From the NCBI RefSeq assembly GCF_000011385.1, contig NC_005125.1, positions 2,604,001 to 2,668,000 of the forward strand: a stretch of 64,000 nt of DNA, in the 5' to 3' direction. Below, piece after piece: positions 8,771 through 17,401 of the stretch. How positions within the stretch are numbered: the first letter of the stretch is position 1; every line of letters begins with the position of its first letter. The notes beneath the pieces were generated by a model, which searched no databases, had not been told where the DNA came from, and saw only the letters and a list, made by a program, of their open reading frames with translations. Both the position numbers and the translations under genes were made by a program. This stretch comes from Gloeobacter violaceus PCC 7421 (GTDB lineage Bacteria > Cyanobacteriota > Cyanobacteriia > Gloeobacterales > Gloeobacteraceae).

Positions 8771-8849
8771 TTCAATTGAGCGCAAGTCTATTGATCAATG
8801 TACAGTTGCCCTGTTTGTTTTACAAGACTTTACATTTGAGCACTTTTGT

Positions 8850-9131
8850 TCATGGCTTTTGCGGTGGCTCCGGGGCCGCCGCTTTGTCTTCGCTACCGGG
8901 GGGCGGCGTTTGCGGTTGGCTCGGGGTGCCGGGCTGCGGTAGCGGCTTGTGGATGATTTTGACGCCATCCGACTTTTGGGGGGGGGGCAGCTGTTGCACA
9001 TCGACGGTGCCGGCCGGTGCGACGCTGCCGGCCTCGCCCGGCTTTGGCGTCTGGGCACAGGCGGCCAGTTGGACGCCGAGGAGGGCGGCAAAGGCGGTCC
9101 AACCGGCCGCAGAAAAGGAGATTCGACCCAT
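8850..9131 (-). CDS. Small proline-rich lipoprotein sharing a motif with the two neighbouring secreted paralogues
   Basis: A 93-residue lipoprotein with a signal segment (SAAGWTAFAALLGVQLAAC) and lipobox LAAC. It has a mature part rich in Pro, Gly, Lys and Gln ending in PEPPQKP. In the middle it carries VDVQQLPPP followed by VKIIHKPLPQPG. The same pattern (VDVxxLPxP, then about six residues, then VxIIxxPL) occurs near the N-terminus of the two large secreted proteins encoded just upstream. The start ATG 9131 precedes the signal peptide; a longer start at 9179 would run through the terminator hairpin. Function unknown. Confidence 0.65.
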   Translation of the reverse strand: MGRISFSAAGWTAFAALLGVQLAACAQTPKPGEAGSVAPAGTVDVQQLPPPQKSDGVKIIHKPLPQPGTPSQPQTPPPGSEDKAAAPEPPQKP

Positions 9132-9168
9132 AGATAGCTGCTTTCTGGTGACGATCCCCATTGTCGTG

Positions 9169-9210
9169 CAAAAAAACAAGCGGCGGACGAACAGCCGTTC
9201 ATCCGCCGCG
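9169..9210 (-). terminator. Rho-independent terminator of the 9234-10796 gene
   Basis: On the minus strand an 8-bp GCGGCGGA/TCCGCCGC stem with a 14-base loop is followed by a run of seven T, positioned 24 bases after the stop of the secreted paralogue. It separates that gene from the lipoprotein gene. Confidence 0.8.
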
Positions 9211-9233
9211 GCGATTCCCAGTTGCTCCTCAGG

Positions 9234-10796
9234 CTAGGGAACCTGGGTCTGGCCGACGAAGGTCTGCCAGAAACCGGAGCCGGTGCGCTTGTACTCGCCG
9301 TAGATCCAGATCGAGCGGTTGTCGGGACCGAGGGCGGCGCCGAAGTAGTCGCCCCAGCGCGTACCGGTGTAGGGGGCGCTGCCTGAAACGAGCAGTTTGC
9401 TCGATTCAAGCACCCCCAGGGGTGCCGAGTTGAGGCGGCTGGTGTAGCGCGCGCTCGGAAACTCGGAACTGCTCGAACGGCCGAAGACGACGGTCATATT
9501 GTTGCTGCTGTCGGTGCGCAGCGCCGGAATGTAGGAGTACGAACCCGACGCTCCGAAGACGATCTGCTGTCGCAACGTCGGCGTGGTGCTGACGTTGGCG
9601 ATTTCGACGACGTTGATGCAGGCGAAGGTGGTCGAACTGCCCGAGAAGCGGCAGCCGGTGGTCGAGGCGGTCCAGATACTGCCGCCGTTGACCCCGCGCA
9701 AAGTGGCATCGAGCAGCCGCGTGTCGAGGGTGTCGATGCGGATGGAAGTGCCCTGCTGCACAGCATCGGGCGGAGTGGAAACCGGCGTGGGCAAAGCTGG
9801 AACGGTGCTCACCGTCGTCAAAGTGGCGCTCGGGGGCAGGCCGTTGATTTTGTAGAGCTGGACGCCGTTGTTGCCCCGCAAGCTGACCATGTTGCAGGTG
9901 TTGGTGCCGGTGAGCGAATGCACCGGCTGGATGGTGAAGGCCTGACCGGCGCCGCCGCTCAGTTGAATGTTGCCGAAGCGGTTGAAGGAGGTCGTCGCCC
10001 CGGCGGTGAGTTGGGATTTATTGAGGGCAACGGCGACTGCGCCGTTGTAGACAAAGGTGAACCCGCCCTGCAAGCGAAAGTCGTTGGCGGTAATCACCAG
10101 CTTGTCGTTGCAGACGCCCAGGCCCGGGTAATCGGGCAAATTGCCGTTTTCGGTGACCTGGTAGACAAAGTAGGTGCCGTTGGCGCTCGAGGAGGTGGAG
10201 ACCGCCACGAACCAGGCTCCGACGTTCGCCTGCTGATCGAAGGCAATCCAGACGGCGAAAAACCGCCCCGAACGGGCGTCGTAGAGCACCTTCGGATCCG
10301 ACTGGATCTCGAACTGCGGTGGAACTAGAAAGAAACTGCTCGGGTCGATGAGGCCGCTCAAGGGCGAGCCGCTTTTGCTGTAGACCCGCAAGGCCGCGTT
10401 GGTGGCAAGCAGCACGTCGCTCGGCCCCACGGCGATATGGGGGTCGGGCGGTTCGATGCCCGACGCGGAGATTCCCTCGAAGCTCTCGATCAAGTTGGCG
10501 GCGGCTTCGCTTGTCGGCTCGACCGCATCGGCGGCACCCAGGGCGGCGTCGCTGGAAGCCAGAGGCTTGACGGCGGGCTCAGGAAAACGCGCAAGCGGCC
10601 TGCGGATCACCCGCACCTGGGTGCGCTCCCGCGGCGTCGGCAGATCGCGCACATCCACCAGACCCAGGGGCTCGACGCTGGCGGTGGTCCCCTCGGTAGC
10701 GGTCTGCGCCTCAGCCGAAGCGCCGGTGAACGTTATGACCGCTGCCGCGGCAGCTGCTGTCAGCGATGTCCCCCGCCTTCGCATGTATTTTTGCAT
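9234..10796 (-). CDS. Secreted protein, tandem paralogue A (function unknown)
   Basis: About 520 residues with a signal peptide (LTAAAAAAVITFTGASAEAQ). The mature N-terminus contains the VDVRDLPTP...VRVIRRPL motif. The large domain begins at about residue 100 with PPDPHIAVGPSDVLLATNAAL and continues with QFEIQSDPKVLYDARSGRFFAVWI, several Tyr/Gly/Ser-rich strands and a C-terminus YTGTRWGDYFGAALGPD ending in VGQTQVP. The repeated short strands and the AVGPxxVLLxxN motif suggest a beta-propeller-like extracellular fold. It is colinear with the upstream gene at 11004-12578 over essentially the whole length, so the pair is a tandem duplication. ATG 10796 (MQKYMRRRG) matches the paralogue's MQK start. 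No enzymatic motif was recognised. Confidence 0.75.
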   Translation of the reverse strand: MQKYMRRRGTSLTAAAAAAVITFTGASAEAQTATEGTTASVEPLGLVDVRDLPTPRERTQVRVIRRPLARFPEPAVKPLASSDAALGAADAVEPTSEAAANLIESFEGISASGIEPPDPHIAVGPSDVLLATNAALRVYSKSGSPLSGLIDPSSFFLVPPQFEIQSDPKVLYDARSGRFFAVWIAFDQQANVGAWFVAVSTSSSANGTYFVYQVTENGNLPDYPGLGVCNDKLVITANDFRLQGGFTFVYNGAVAVALNKSQLTAGATTSFNRFGNIQLSGGAGQAFTIQPVHSLTGTNTCNMVSLRGNNGVQLYKINGLPPSATLTTVSTVPALPTPVSTPPDAVQQGTSIRIDTLDTRLLDATLRGVNGGSIWTASTTGCRFSGSSTTFACINVVEIANVSTTPTLRQQIVFGASGSYSYIPALRTDSSNNMTVVFGRSSSSEFPSARYTSRLNSAPLGVLESSKLLVSGSAPYTGTRWGDYFGAALGPDNRSIWIYGEYKRTGSGFWQTFVGQTQVP

Positions 10797-10906
10797 ACCC
10801 ACACCTGACCAGAAATTTACGTGGGTGAGCATACAGTATCTCGATCCCCAAAGTAACGGTGCATGCTCCTGCCGCGATTAAACAGGTCCGATTGTGACAC
10901 ACAAAT

Positions 10907-10933
10907 AAAGGCTCCGAGCCTGGGGGAGCCTTT
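10907..10933 (-). terminator. Rho-independent terminator of the 11004-12578 gene
   Basis: Minus-strand hairpin with AAAGGCTCC / GGAGCCTTT arms followed by TATTTGTGTG. It lies between the two paralogues, so they have separate transcripts. Confidence 0.7.
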
Positions 10934-11003
10934 GTGAATAATTATTGCTGCAGGTCACCCGCGGCCAACCCCTGAAATTCCGCCTCGGGTGACGTGCAGT
11001 CGG

Positions 11004-12578
11004 CTAGGGAACCTGGGTCTGGCCGACGCGGGTGTGCCAGAGGCTGGAGCCGGTGCGCTTGTATTCGCCGTAAATCCAGATCGAGCGGTTGTCGGTCGGA
11101 TCAAGGGCGGCGCCGAAGTAGTCGCCCCAGCGGGTGCCGGTGTAGGCGGCGCTGCCGCCGATGAGCGGGACGCTCGATTCGAGGGTGTTGAGGGCGGCCG
11201 CATCGAGGTGGCTGGTGTAGCGCACGCCCGGAAACTCGGAACTGCCCGAGCGCGAAAAGACGACGGTCATGTTGTTGGCGCTGTCGGTGCGCAGAGCCGG
11301 GAAGTAGTAGTAGAGCCCCGAGGCGCCGAAGACAATCTGTTGGCGGCGCGAAGGGGAGCCCCCATCCACGTTCGACAGTTCGACGACGTTGATGCAGGTA
11401 TAGGTAGTCGAACTGCCCGAGAAGCGGCAGCCGGTGTTCGATGAAGTCCAGATGCTGCCGCCGTTGACTCCCCGGTAGGTGGCATCGAGCAGGCGGGTGT
11501 CGCCGGTATCGACCCGGCGGGTGGTGCCGGGTTGGGTCGCATCCACCGGGGTAGTGACGGCCGTGGTCAGCGACGGCACGGTGGTGGAGGTGCTGAGGGT
11601 GGCGCTCGGGGGCAGGCCGTTGATTTTGTAGAGCTGGATGCCGTTGGTGCCGCGCAGGCTGACCATATTGCAGCTGCTGGTGCTGGTCAGCGATTGGGCG
11701 GGCTGGATAGTAAAGGCCTGACCGGCGCCGCCGCTCAGTTGGATATTGCCGAAGCGGTTGAGCGAGACGCTGCTTCCGGCGGTCAGTTGCGACTTGTTGA
11801 GCGCCACGGCCACCGCCCCGGTGAAGCTGAAACCTCCAAAGCCCGCCGGTCGAAAGTCGTTGGCGGTGATCACCAGTTTGTCGCTGCAGATGCCCAGGCC
11901 CGGGTAGTCGGGCAGGTTGCCCGTTTCGTTGATCTGGTAGCGAAAGAAGGTGCCCGAGGCGCTCGAAGAAGTGGAGACCGCCACGAACCAGGCGCCCAGG
12001 TTGGCCTGCTGGTCGAAGGCAATCCAGACGGCGAAAAACCGCCCCGAAGCAGCGTCGTAGAGCACCTTCGGATCCGACTGGATTTCAAATTGCGACGGCA
12101 CCCCGAAGAAACTACTTGGGCTGAGCAGGCCGGTGATGGGCGAGCCGCTTTTGTTGTAGACCCGCAGGCCCGCGTTGGTGGCAAGCAATACCTCGCTGGG
12201 GCCGACTGCGATGTGCGGATCGGGCGGTTCGAGGTTGGACGCTTCGATGCCTTCGAAGTTGAACAGCAAATTGGCCGCCGCCTCAGAAATCGGCTCGGCC
12301 GCCTCGCCCTGGCCGGCAAACGGTACGTCGGCGGTGGCGAGGGGGGCAGGACGTTTCTGGCCTGAAAGTTTAGAAAGGGGTCTGCGGATAATCCGGATCG
12401 TTTCGCGCGCCTCGGGTTCGGGAATGGAGCGCACATCGACCATACCCAAAGGTTCGACCGTGGCGGTCGACACGTCGCTTACCCCTTGGGCACGGGCCAT
12501 GCCGGCGGCTAGCGTCAGTACCAATGCACAGCTCACCACGCCCAGCGCCGCCCTGAACGGTCCGTGTATTTTTTGCAT
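11004..12578 (-). CDS. Secreted protein, tandem paralogue B (function unknown)
   Basis: About 524 residues with a signal peptide (ALGVVSCALVLTLAAGMARAQ). It carries the same mature N-terminal motif as its neighbour (VDVRSIPEP, then IRIIRRPL) and the same large domain, with blocks PPDPHIAVGPSEVLLATNAGL, QFEIQSDPKVLYDAASGRFF, NRFGNIQLSGGAGQAFTIQP and RWGDYFGAALDPTDNRSIW. The region between the motif and the large domain is the most divergent. ATG 12578 is chosen over ATG 12638 because a GGAG site lies just upstream and the protein then begins MQK like its paralogue. Function unknown; probably extracellular or cell-surface. Confidence 0.75.
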   Translation of the reverse strand: MQKIHGPFRAALGVVSCALVLTLAAGMARAQGVSDVSTATVEPLGMVDVRSIPEPEARETIRIIRRPLSKLSGQKRPAPLATADVPFAGQGEAAEPISEAAANLLFNFEGIEASNLEPPDPHIAVGPSEVLLATNAGLRVYNKSGSPITGLLSPSSFFGVPSQFEIQSDPKVLYDAASGRFFAVWIAFDQQANLGAWFVAVSTSSSASGTFFRYQINETGNLPDYPGLGICSDKLVITANDFRPAGFGGFSFTGAVAVALNKSQLTAGSSVSLNRFGNIQLSGGAGQAFTIQPAQSLTSTSSCNMVSLRGTNGIQLYKINGLPPSATLSTSTTVPSLTTAVTTPVDATQPGTTRRVDTGDTRLLDATYRGVNGGSIWTSSNTGCRFSGSSTTYTCINVVELSNVDGGSPSRRQQIVFGASGLYYYFPALRTDSANNMTVVFSRSGSSEFPGVRYTSHLDAAALNTLESSVPLIGGSAAYTGTRWGDYFGAALDPTDNRSIWIYGEYKRTGSSLWHTRVGQTQVP

Positions 12579-12803
12579 ACCCGCTCCTGCTAAATTTTGG
12601 CTTGGGAAAGCATACCGCATTCGCTGTTTGTTCGGCACATGAATTTTTTAAAGTAAAGTATGTTTGCTGCCCAAATGCCTGCAAAACAACTGCTCTGTAT
12701 GAAATGCTACTTTCTTAAGCAAAATCAGGGCGGCATCGGCCGAGACGAAAACACCAGTCAATTTCCCTGTGCAGCTTCGCCGAAAGCGGCTGATCCGGAT
12801 GCG

Positions 12804-13832
12804 TCAGCTTTCAGCATCCGCTTCCTCCAGGGAGGCAGAGAGGTTGAGAGTATAAGCGCCTTCCTTGCGGGAATCGCGCTCGATGTGCAGATAGTAAACC
12901 CCAGCTTCGAGGGTGCGGCCCAGGGTGTCGCCAAAATCGGTGCGGTCGCTGCGCTCCAGGCGTTCGCCGTTGCGGTCGAGCAGCGAAGCGTGGGCTACCC
13001 GTCCTTCGAGCATCAGGTTGAGGCGGCTCTCGGAAGCCAGTTCGAAGCGAAAAAAATCTTCTTCGTCGGCGCTGCCCACCCAGTCTTTGAAGTTTTGCGC
13101 CTCACCCAAGATGCCGACATGCGTGGCGGTGCTGAGCGTATCGTCGCCGGGCCGCGAATCGATCGCGCTTGCTGTGAGCATCAGGTTGTAGGTGCCCACG
13201 CGCCTGCGGCTGCCGCGCACCCAGGCATAGTAGGTGCCCGCCTTCAAACTGCGGTCGATGGCTACACCGGCGGGGCCGCGCTCGGCGGTGAGGATCTCTT
13301 TGCCGCTCGCATCCAGGATGGCGGCGGCGGCGGCGGTGCCGTCCGCGAGCACCTGCACCGTGCTGGGGCCGTTCAGGGTGAAGCGGTAGAAATCCTGACG
13401 ATCGATGGGGTTGGTCTCGCCGCGGAGGGGCTGTTTGCCGTCAAGATTATCGACGGCGATGGCCGTCGCCAGGCTGTTGCCCTGGCTGTCGGACTGCAGG
13501 GCGGCCAGATCCGCTTCGTGCTCTTCGGGCGGTGGTGGCGGCGGTGGCGGAACAACCCCCAGGCGATCCGTCGGCTTTGGGTCGGGCCGAGAACTCGCCT
13601 GCAGACCGCCGCCCGTGTCTTCGCAGGTGGCATTGACCACCCGGCACAGTTGCAAAAACACCTGGCCCGCCACCGGCAGTTTGACCAGCGACGGCCCGGC
13701 CCAGTTGAGCAATAGACCCAGGCCCACCGTAGCCGTCAGCCCGGTGCCCGCTCGAAACCACAGCTGCTCGTCGATTCGCTTTTTGACCACAGGCTTGTCC
13801 ACTCCCCCGCGCGGAAGTGCCCGGCGCGCCAT
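12804..13832 (-). CDS. Membrane-anchored protein with two PPC-like beta domains
   Basis: A 342-residue protein. A basic N-terminus is followed by one hydrophobic segment (GTGLTATVGLGLLLNWAG, about residues 29-46) and a Pro-rich linker containing eight consecutive prolines (about residue 95). Two copies of a roughly 110-residue domain then have the bacterial pre-peptidase C-terminal (PPC) pattern: DRQDFYRFTLNGPSTVQV...LKAGTYYAWVRG...GTYNLMLTA and EDFFRFELASESRLNLML...LEAGVYYLHIERDS...GAYTLNLSA. PPC domains usually follow a secreted peptidase; here there is no peptidase domain, only an anchor and linker. Confidence 0.75.
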   Translation of the reverse strand: MARRALPRGGVDKPVVKKRIDEQLWFRAGTGLTATVGLGLLLNWAGPSLVKLPVAGQVFLQLCRVVNATCEDTGGGLQASSRPDPKPTDRLGVVPPPPPPPPEEHEADLAALQSDSQGNSLATAIAVDNLDGKQPLRGETNPIDRQDFYRFTLNGPSTVQVLADGTAAAAAILDASGKEILTAERGPAGVAIDRSLKAGTYYAWVRGSRRRVGTYNLMLTASAIDSRPGDDTLSTATHVGILGEAQNFKDWVGSADEEDFFRFELASESRLNLMLEGRVAHASLLDRNGERLERSDRTDFGDTLGRTLEAGVYYLHIERDSRKEGAYTLNLSASLEEADAES

Positions 13833-13866
13833 TAGCCACAGGTTAGCGCACTGCGCCCGCGGCGCG

Positions 13867-16461
13867 TCAGACCTTGCCCGCCGTGGGGGATTTGCTGCTT
13901 TTGAGGGCGCTCAAGCTGTGTTGCATCGCCCAGATGGCCATCGGCCTCAGGTACATACAGGCGCGAAAGGTGCGCGCCGGGGTGAGCGCTTCGGGGGTGC
14001 GAAACTGCAACCCGCCCCCGTAGACATTGGCGACAACCGCCTCGGCGATGGCCATCCCTTCGCGCCGCATGCCGTTGCGGATCATAAAGGCGGCGAGGCC
14101 AAAGTTGATGCCGGTCCAGACTTCCGAGGGGTGCTCGGTGTCGCCGATAAAAGATCCGTCGGCGTTGGTGCCGTTGGCGCAGCCGAAGCGCCCGCCATAA
14201 AATTTTACAAAACAGGTTTGGTAAACCGTTTCGAGCGCCGAGCGCGCCTGGGGCTCCGGTACGATGTCCGCGAGATTGCACACCTGGGCATAATATTCGC
14301 CGCACAACTGATCGGCCATGATCGCTTCGGAATTTTTGCTCTGGCTGTCGATGCGGTAGTAGCGGCCGTTCCAGAGGGTCTTTTCGTACAGAGGCTGGGC
14401 CTGGGCATACCAGGCGCCGAACTGCTGAACCGCCGCCGCGTCGCCCACGAGCTTGCCCATCTCGACGGCGGCAAGCAATGCGGCAAGCCACAGCCCGCCG
14501 CAGTAGGCGCTGATCCCCTTGAGGGGCCAGGCGTCGTAGGTGCAGTCCGGCGGGCCGCCGTTTTCGGGAAACCCGTCCCCATCCTGGTCAAAAGTCGTCT
14601 TGAGGCGCACCAGGGCCGCCTTGGACGCGGGCCAGCAGTAGCGCACAAAACCCAGATCGCGTTTGCCGGTATCGACGTAGTCGCGGTAGACCTGCAGCAC
14701 GAAGTCGCAGGGCAGGTCCTTCCAGAGGTTGCAGTCCTGGTAGGTGGTGTAGTTGTTCTTGATCCACGGATCTTCGTTGGGAGCCCCCAGGTCGTGGGGC
14801 AGCGCGTCGCGGGATTTGCGCTTGGCGACGGTTTTGGTGTAGCCGATAATGCGCGTCGAATCGTCCTCGTCGGGCACGGCGTCGGCGTAGGACCTGAGCA
14901 CCGCTTTGTCGATTTCAGGCCAGTTGATCAGCAGCGCAAACGACCCGTAAAGCCTGACATCGAGCGAGTCGTACCAGCGGTAGTCGATCGATTCGAGGAC
15001 TGCGAAGCGGCCCTGGCCGGGGGGCGCTTTGGCGATATCGGCGAGGGAAGTGATTTTTTCAGGAACCGGGCCGTTCTCCCAGAGGGTGCCGCCGCTGGTG
15101 AGATAGTACAGCTCGTTAAAGAGCGCCTGCTTGTACCAGTCCGGCAGGCTCGGATCGGCAAGGACCGGGTTTTGCCACTCCTGGATCTGCCGGTCCCAGT
15201 CGGCGTAATTATCCAGAGCCTCGGTGGCGATCTTCCAGGCGTTGCGGCCGCTCTTGTCGAAGTGCTTGGTGTAGTAGCGGTAGCGGCGCACCCCCTGGGC
15301 GAATTCCATGATCGGCAAATCCCAGGCGAGGGCCATCGGCACCACCCTGAGCTCGCCGGGCTTGAGGGTCAAGCGCACCGCCATCGCCGCCGCGATCCGC
15401 TCGCCCTTGGCCGCCGGCCGGACCGAGACCAGATCGCCGAGGCGGCCGGTGGTGGCGAAGGGCTGCCAGACCTCCAGGCCGTTGCCGGTCGGATCGAAGC
15501 GGGTGTGGTAAGTGATTTCGACGTCCGGCTCGCGGGTGGTGGCGATCACGAACTGGCCGTCCCCTTCGGCAGTGACGAAGGGACGCTCGCTGACGGCGGC
15601 GGTGGCCGGGGCGGGCTTTTGCTGTTCGGTGTAGCCCGAGGCGCGGCTCATCGTCAGTCCCCGGTAGGCGTTCTCCTCACGCGCCGAATTAAAGTTGCCG
15701 GTGCTCTCGCCCCAGTACGGTTCGTAATCGTAGACGGGCGTATCGTCGTCGCGCACTTTGACTGCTCTGGATTTGAATTGGTTGGTGAACCAGCCCACCA
15801 TGTTTTCCCAACTGACCAGAATGCTCAGCGTGACGGGTTGGTCGGTCGGGTTGAAGGCGGTCCACTCGAAGACGGCCACCGGGTAACTGGTCTGCTTGTA
15901 GTTGTTGGGGATGATGGGCGAGAACTGCTTCAGTTGCACGTGGCTGTTGAAAAAGCCTTCGTAGGTGAACCACGAGCGCGGATAGAGGGCCGCGTAGGTG
16001 CCCGCCCCTTTGGGATAGGTCCAGTCCCAGGCGCCCAGGCTGCCGTCTGCGGGTTTTTCGGTACAAAGCACCTTTGCGCGCGGTTTGGCCCCTTCGCTCT
16101 GCTCAAAGAGGGCAAACTGGCAGACCGGCTGGGAGCGAAAGTAGTGATCGCCGCTATCGAGGTGCCAGAGGGTAAAGTCCCCCCGGTGCGAGCGGCCGAT
16201 GCAGCCCGCACCGAACCCCCCCAGGGGCATGCCGTGCCAGTAGCCGTCGTCGATGTTGCTCGGGTAGCGCACCTTGAAGGCATCCGCAATCGGCTGGCCG
16301 ATGGGATAGGTCCAGCCGGCTTTGGGCACCTCGGCGCGCAAAGCGGCGAGGGTGGCGGTCGTACCGGCCGGAGCGGAGCGGCCGGAGCGGGGAAGGGCCA
16401 GGGGCAGCGAGGCGGCAAGCAAGGCGGAGCGCAAAAAATTTCGGCGGGAGTAAGCACCCAT
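13867..16461 (-). CDS. Exported GH116 family glycoside hydrolase (GBA2-like beta-glucosidase)
   Basis: About 864 residues with a Tat signal peptide (SRRNFLRSALLAASLPLALP). The GH116 N-terminal beta domain starts with the family signature MPLGGFGAGCIGRSHRGDF. The catalytic (alpha/alpha)6 domain has FNELYYLTSGGTLWE, whose Glu near residue 450 corresponds to the family nucleophile. It also has TYDAWPLKGISAYCGGLW, whose Asp near residue 640 corresponds to the acid/base. Family members cleave beta-glucosides or beta-xylosides and, in animals, glucosylceramide. Start ATG 16461 is chosen so that the twin-arginine motif lies at residue 6. The Tat signal indicates folding in the cytoplasm and action in the periplasm. 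Confidence 0.9.
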   Translation of the reverse strand: MGAYSRRNFLRSALLAASLPLALPRSGRSAPAGTTATLAALRAEVPKAGWTYPIGQPIADAFKVRYPSNIDDGYWHGMPLGGFGAGCIGRSHRGDFTLWHLDSGDHYFRSQPVCQFALFEQSEGAKPRAKVLCTEKPADGSLGAWDWTYPKGAGTYAALYPRSWFTYEGFFNSHVQLKQFSPIIPNNYKQTSYPVAVFEWTAFNPTDQPVTLSILVSWENMVGWFTNQFKSRAVKVRDDDTPVYDYEPYWGESTGNFNSAREENAYRGLTMSRASGYTEQQKPAPATAAVSERPFVTAEGDGQFVIATTREPDVEITYHTRFDPTGNGLEVWQPFATTGRLGDLVSVRPAAKGERIAAAMAVRLTLKPGELRVVPMALAWDLPIMEFAQGVRRYRYYTKHFDKSGRNAWKIATEALDNYADWDRQIQEWQNPVLADPSLPDWYKQALFNELYYLTSGGTLWENGPVPEKITSLADIAKAPPGQGRFAVLESIDYRWYDSLDVRLYGSFALLINWPEIDKAVLRSYADAVPDEDDSTRIIGYTKTVAKRKSRDALPHDLGAPNEDPWIKNNYTTYQDCNLWKDLPCDFVLQVYRDYVDTGKRDLGFVRYCWPASKAALVRLKTTFDQDGDGFPENGGPPDCTYDAWPLKGISAYCGGLWLAALLAAVEMGKLVGDAAAVQQFGAWYAQAQPLYEKTLWNGRYYRIDSQSKNSEAIMADQLCGEYYAQVCNLADIVPEPQARSALETVYQTCFVKFYGGRFGCANGTNADGSFIGDTEHPSEVWTGINFGLAAFMIRNGMRREGMAIAEAVVANVYGGGLQFRTPEALTPARTFRACMYLRPMAIWAMQHSLSALKSSKSPTAGKV

Positions 16462-16520
16462 GGACAACACCAACCCGATTTTCTCTCTCAAGAGAGTAAC
16501 CCAATCCAGGGACAGCTCGA

Positions 16521-16985
16521 CTAAATCCAGCGGCGCACCCGCGCTTTGTAGCGGCGGTAAGCCTCCCCGAAGCGGCGCTCCAGATAGATTTCCTCACGCT
16601 CGATAACGCCCCGGACCATGATCCACAGCGCCACCGGCAGTACCAATAGCGGCCAGAGGGCACCGAGCCACAGCGCCAGACCCGCGTACACCAGCGTCAG
16701 AGCGAGATAGATCGGATTGCGGCTGAAACGGTAGGGTCCTTCCTCGACCAGACCGGTGGTTGCCTCGTAGGGGCTGACCGGCGTGTCGCGCCGGGCCAGT
16801 TCCCGAAAACTCCACAACGCAAGCCCCACCCCCAGCCCCACCCCCGCTCCCCCCAATGGGGGTGCCGCCCCAATGTCGACACCCAGCGGCACCAGCCACT
16901 GCAGCAGCACCCCCAGGGCGAAACCCGCCCCAAAAATTAAAGGTGGCGGGGCAAGCACACCCGCGGTCGGCTGATGGTTCGACAT
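16521..16985 (-). CDS. Isoprenylcysteine carboxyl methyltransferase-like membrane methyltransferase
   Basis: A 154-residue integral membrane protein of the ICMT/PEMT-like family. It has four hydrophobic segments, and the conserved cofactor block reads VEEGPYRFSRNPIYLALTLVYAG with a later EREEIYLERRFGEAYRRYKARVRRWI. These correspond to the GPYRxxRHP and E-x(n)-FGxxYxxYxxxVPR motifs that bind S-adenosylmethionine. The His of RHP is Asn here, a common bacterial variant. The bacterial substrate is unknown; it lies about 60 bases upstream of the GH116 gene on the same strand. Confidence 0.85.
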   Translation of the reverse strand: MSNHQPTAGVLAPPPLIFGAGFALGVLLQWLVPLGVDIGAAPPLGGAGVGLGVGLALWSFRELARRDTPVSPYEATTGLVEEGPYRFSRNPIYLALTLVYAGLALWLGALWPLLVLPVALWIMVRGVIEREEIYLERRFGEAYRRYKARVRRWI

Positions 16986-17075
16986 TATGTTTAAAATTAT
17001 GACAGCGGTAATGCTATGGCGCTGGTCGGCCGCATAATCCTTGGATTATAGCAACCATAACTGGGGGTCTATCCT

Positions 17076-17291
17076 ATGACACTCGCCACCACTCCACCGG
17101 TTTCGAAAGAATTGCAGAAAATTCTGGATCGTGTTGCCGGTATGGCGGCCAATCGCAAGGACGAAGTATTCGATCTGGTGCAGCAGGACGAGTCGATGCC
17201 CACCGATGTGTGCACCTGCACCTGGTGGGACGGTTGTTATTACTGCAAGGACGAAGACGGACTGTGGCACAGCGTCCGTTGCGTCACCTGA
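17076..17291 (+). CDS. 71-residue Cys/Trp/Tyr-rich small protein (possible peptide precursor)
   Basis: Small gene with a G-rich ribosome binding region before ATG 17076. The first 45 residues are charged and helix-prone with no cysteine (KELQKILDRVAGMAANRKDE). The last 26 residues contain all five Cys, all three Trp and two Tyr, in the pattern CxC-x5-CYYC-x11-CVT. The contrast between an acidic helical leader and an aromatic/Cys-rich core resembles ribosomal peptide precursors, but a small metal-binding protein is equally possible. No modification enzyme or exporter is adjacent. Family not recognised. Confidence 0.55.
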   Translation: MTLATTPPVSKELQKILDRVAGMAANRKDEVFDLVQQDESMPTDVCTCTWWDGCYYCKDEDGLWHSVRCVT

Positions 17292-17401
17292 AATTAGGTG
17301 GGAGCGAAGCTTTTTGACGGGTTTCGGTTGGCAGCCTGCCGCATGTGTCAAAGTAGTGTCCGTAGTCGCGGTGGCTTCGACCTCTGGCCAGGATACTCGT
17401 A

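Noticed and set aside
13405-16524. A 1039-codon open frame on the plus strand
   Set aside because: It lies antisense to the GH116 and PPC genes, has low-complexity Gly/Arg/Val composition and no family motifs; it is a high-GC shadow frame.
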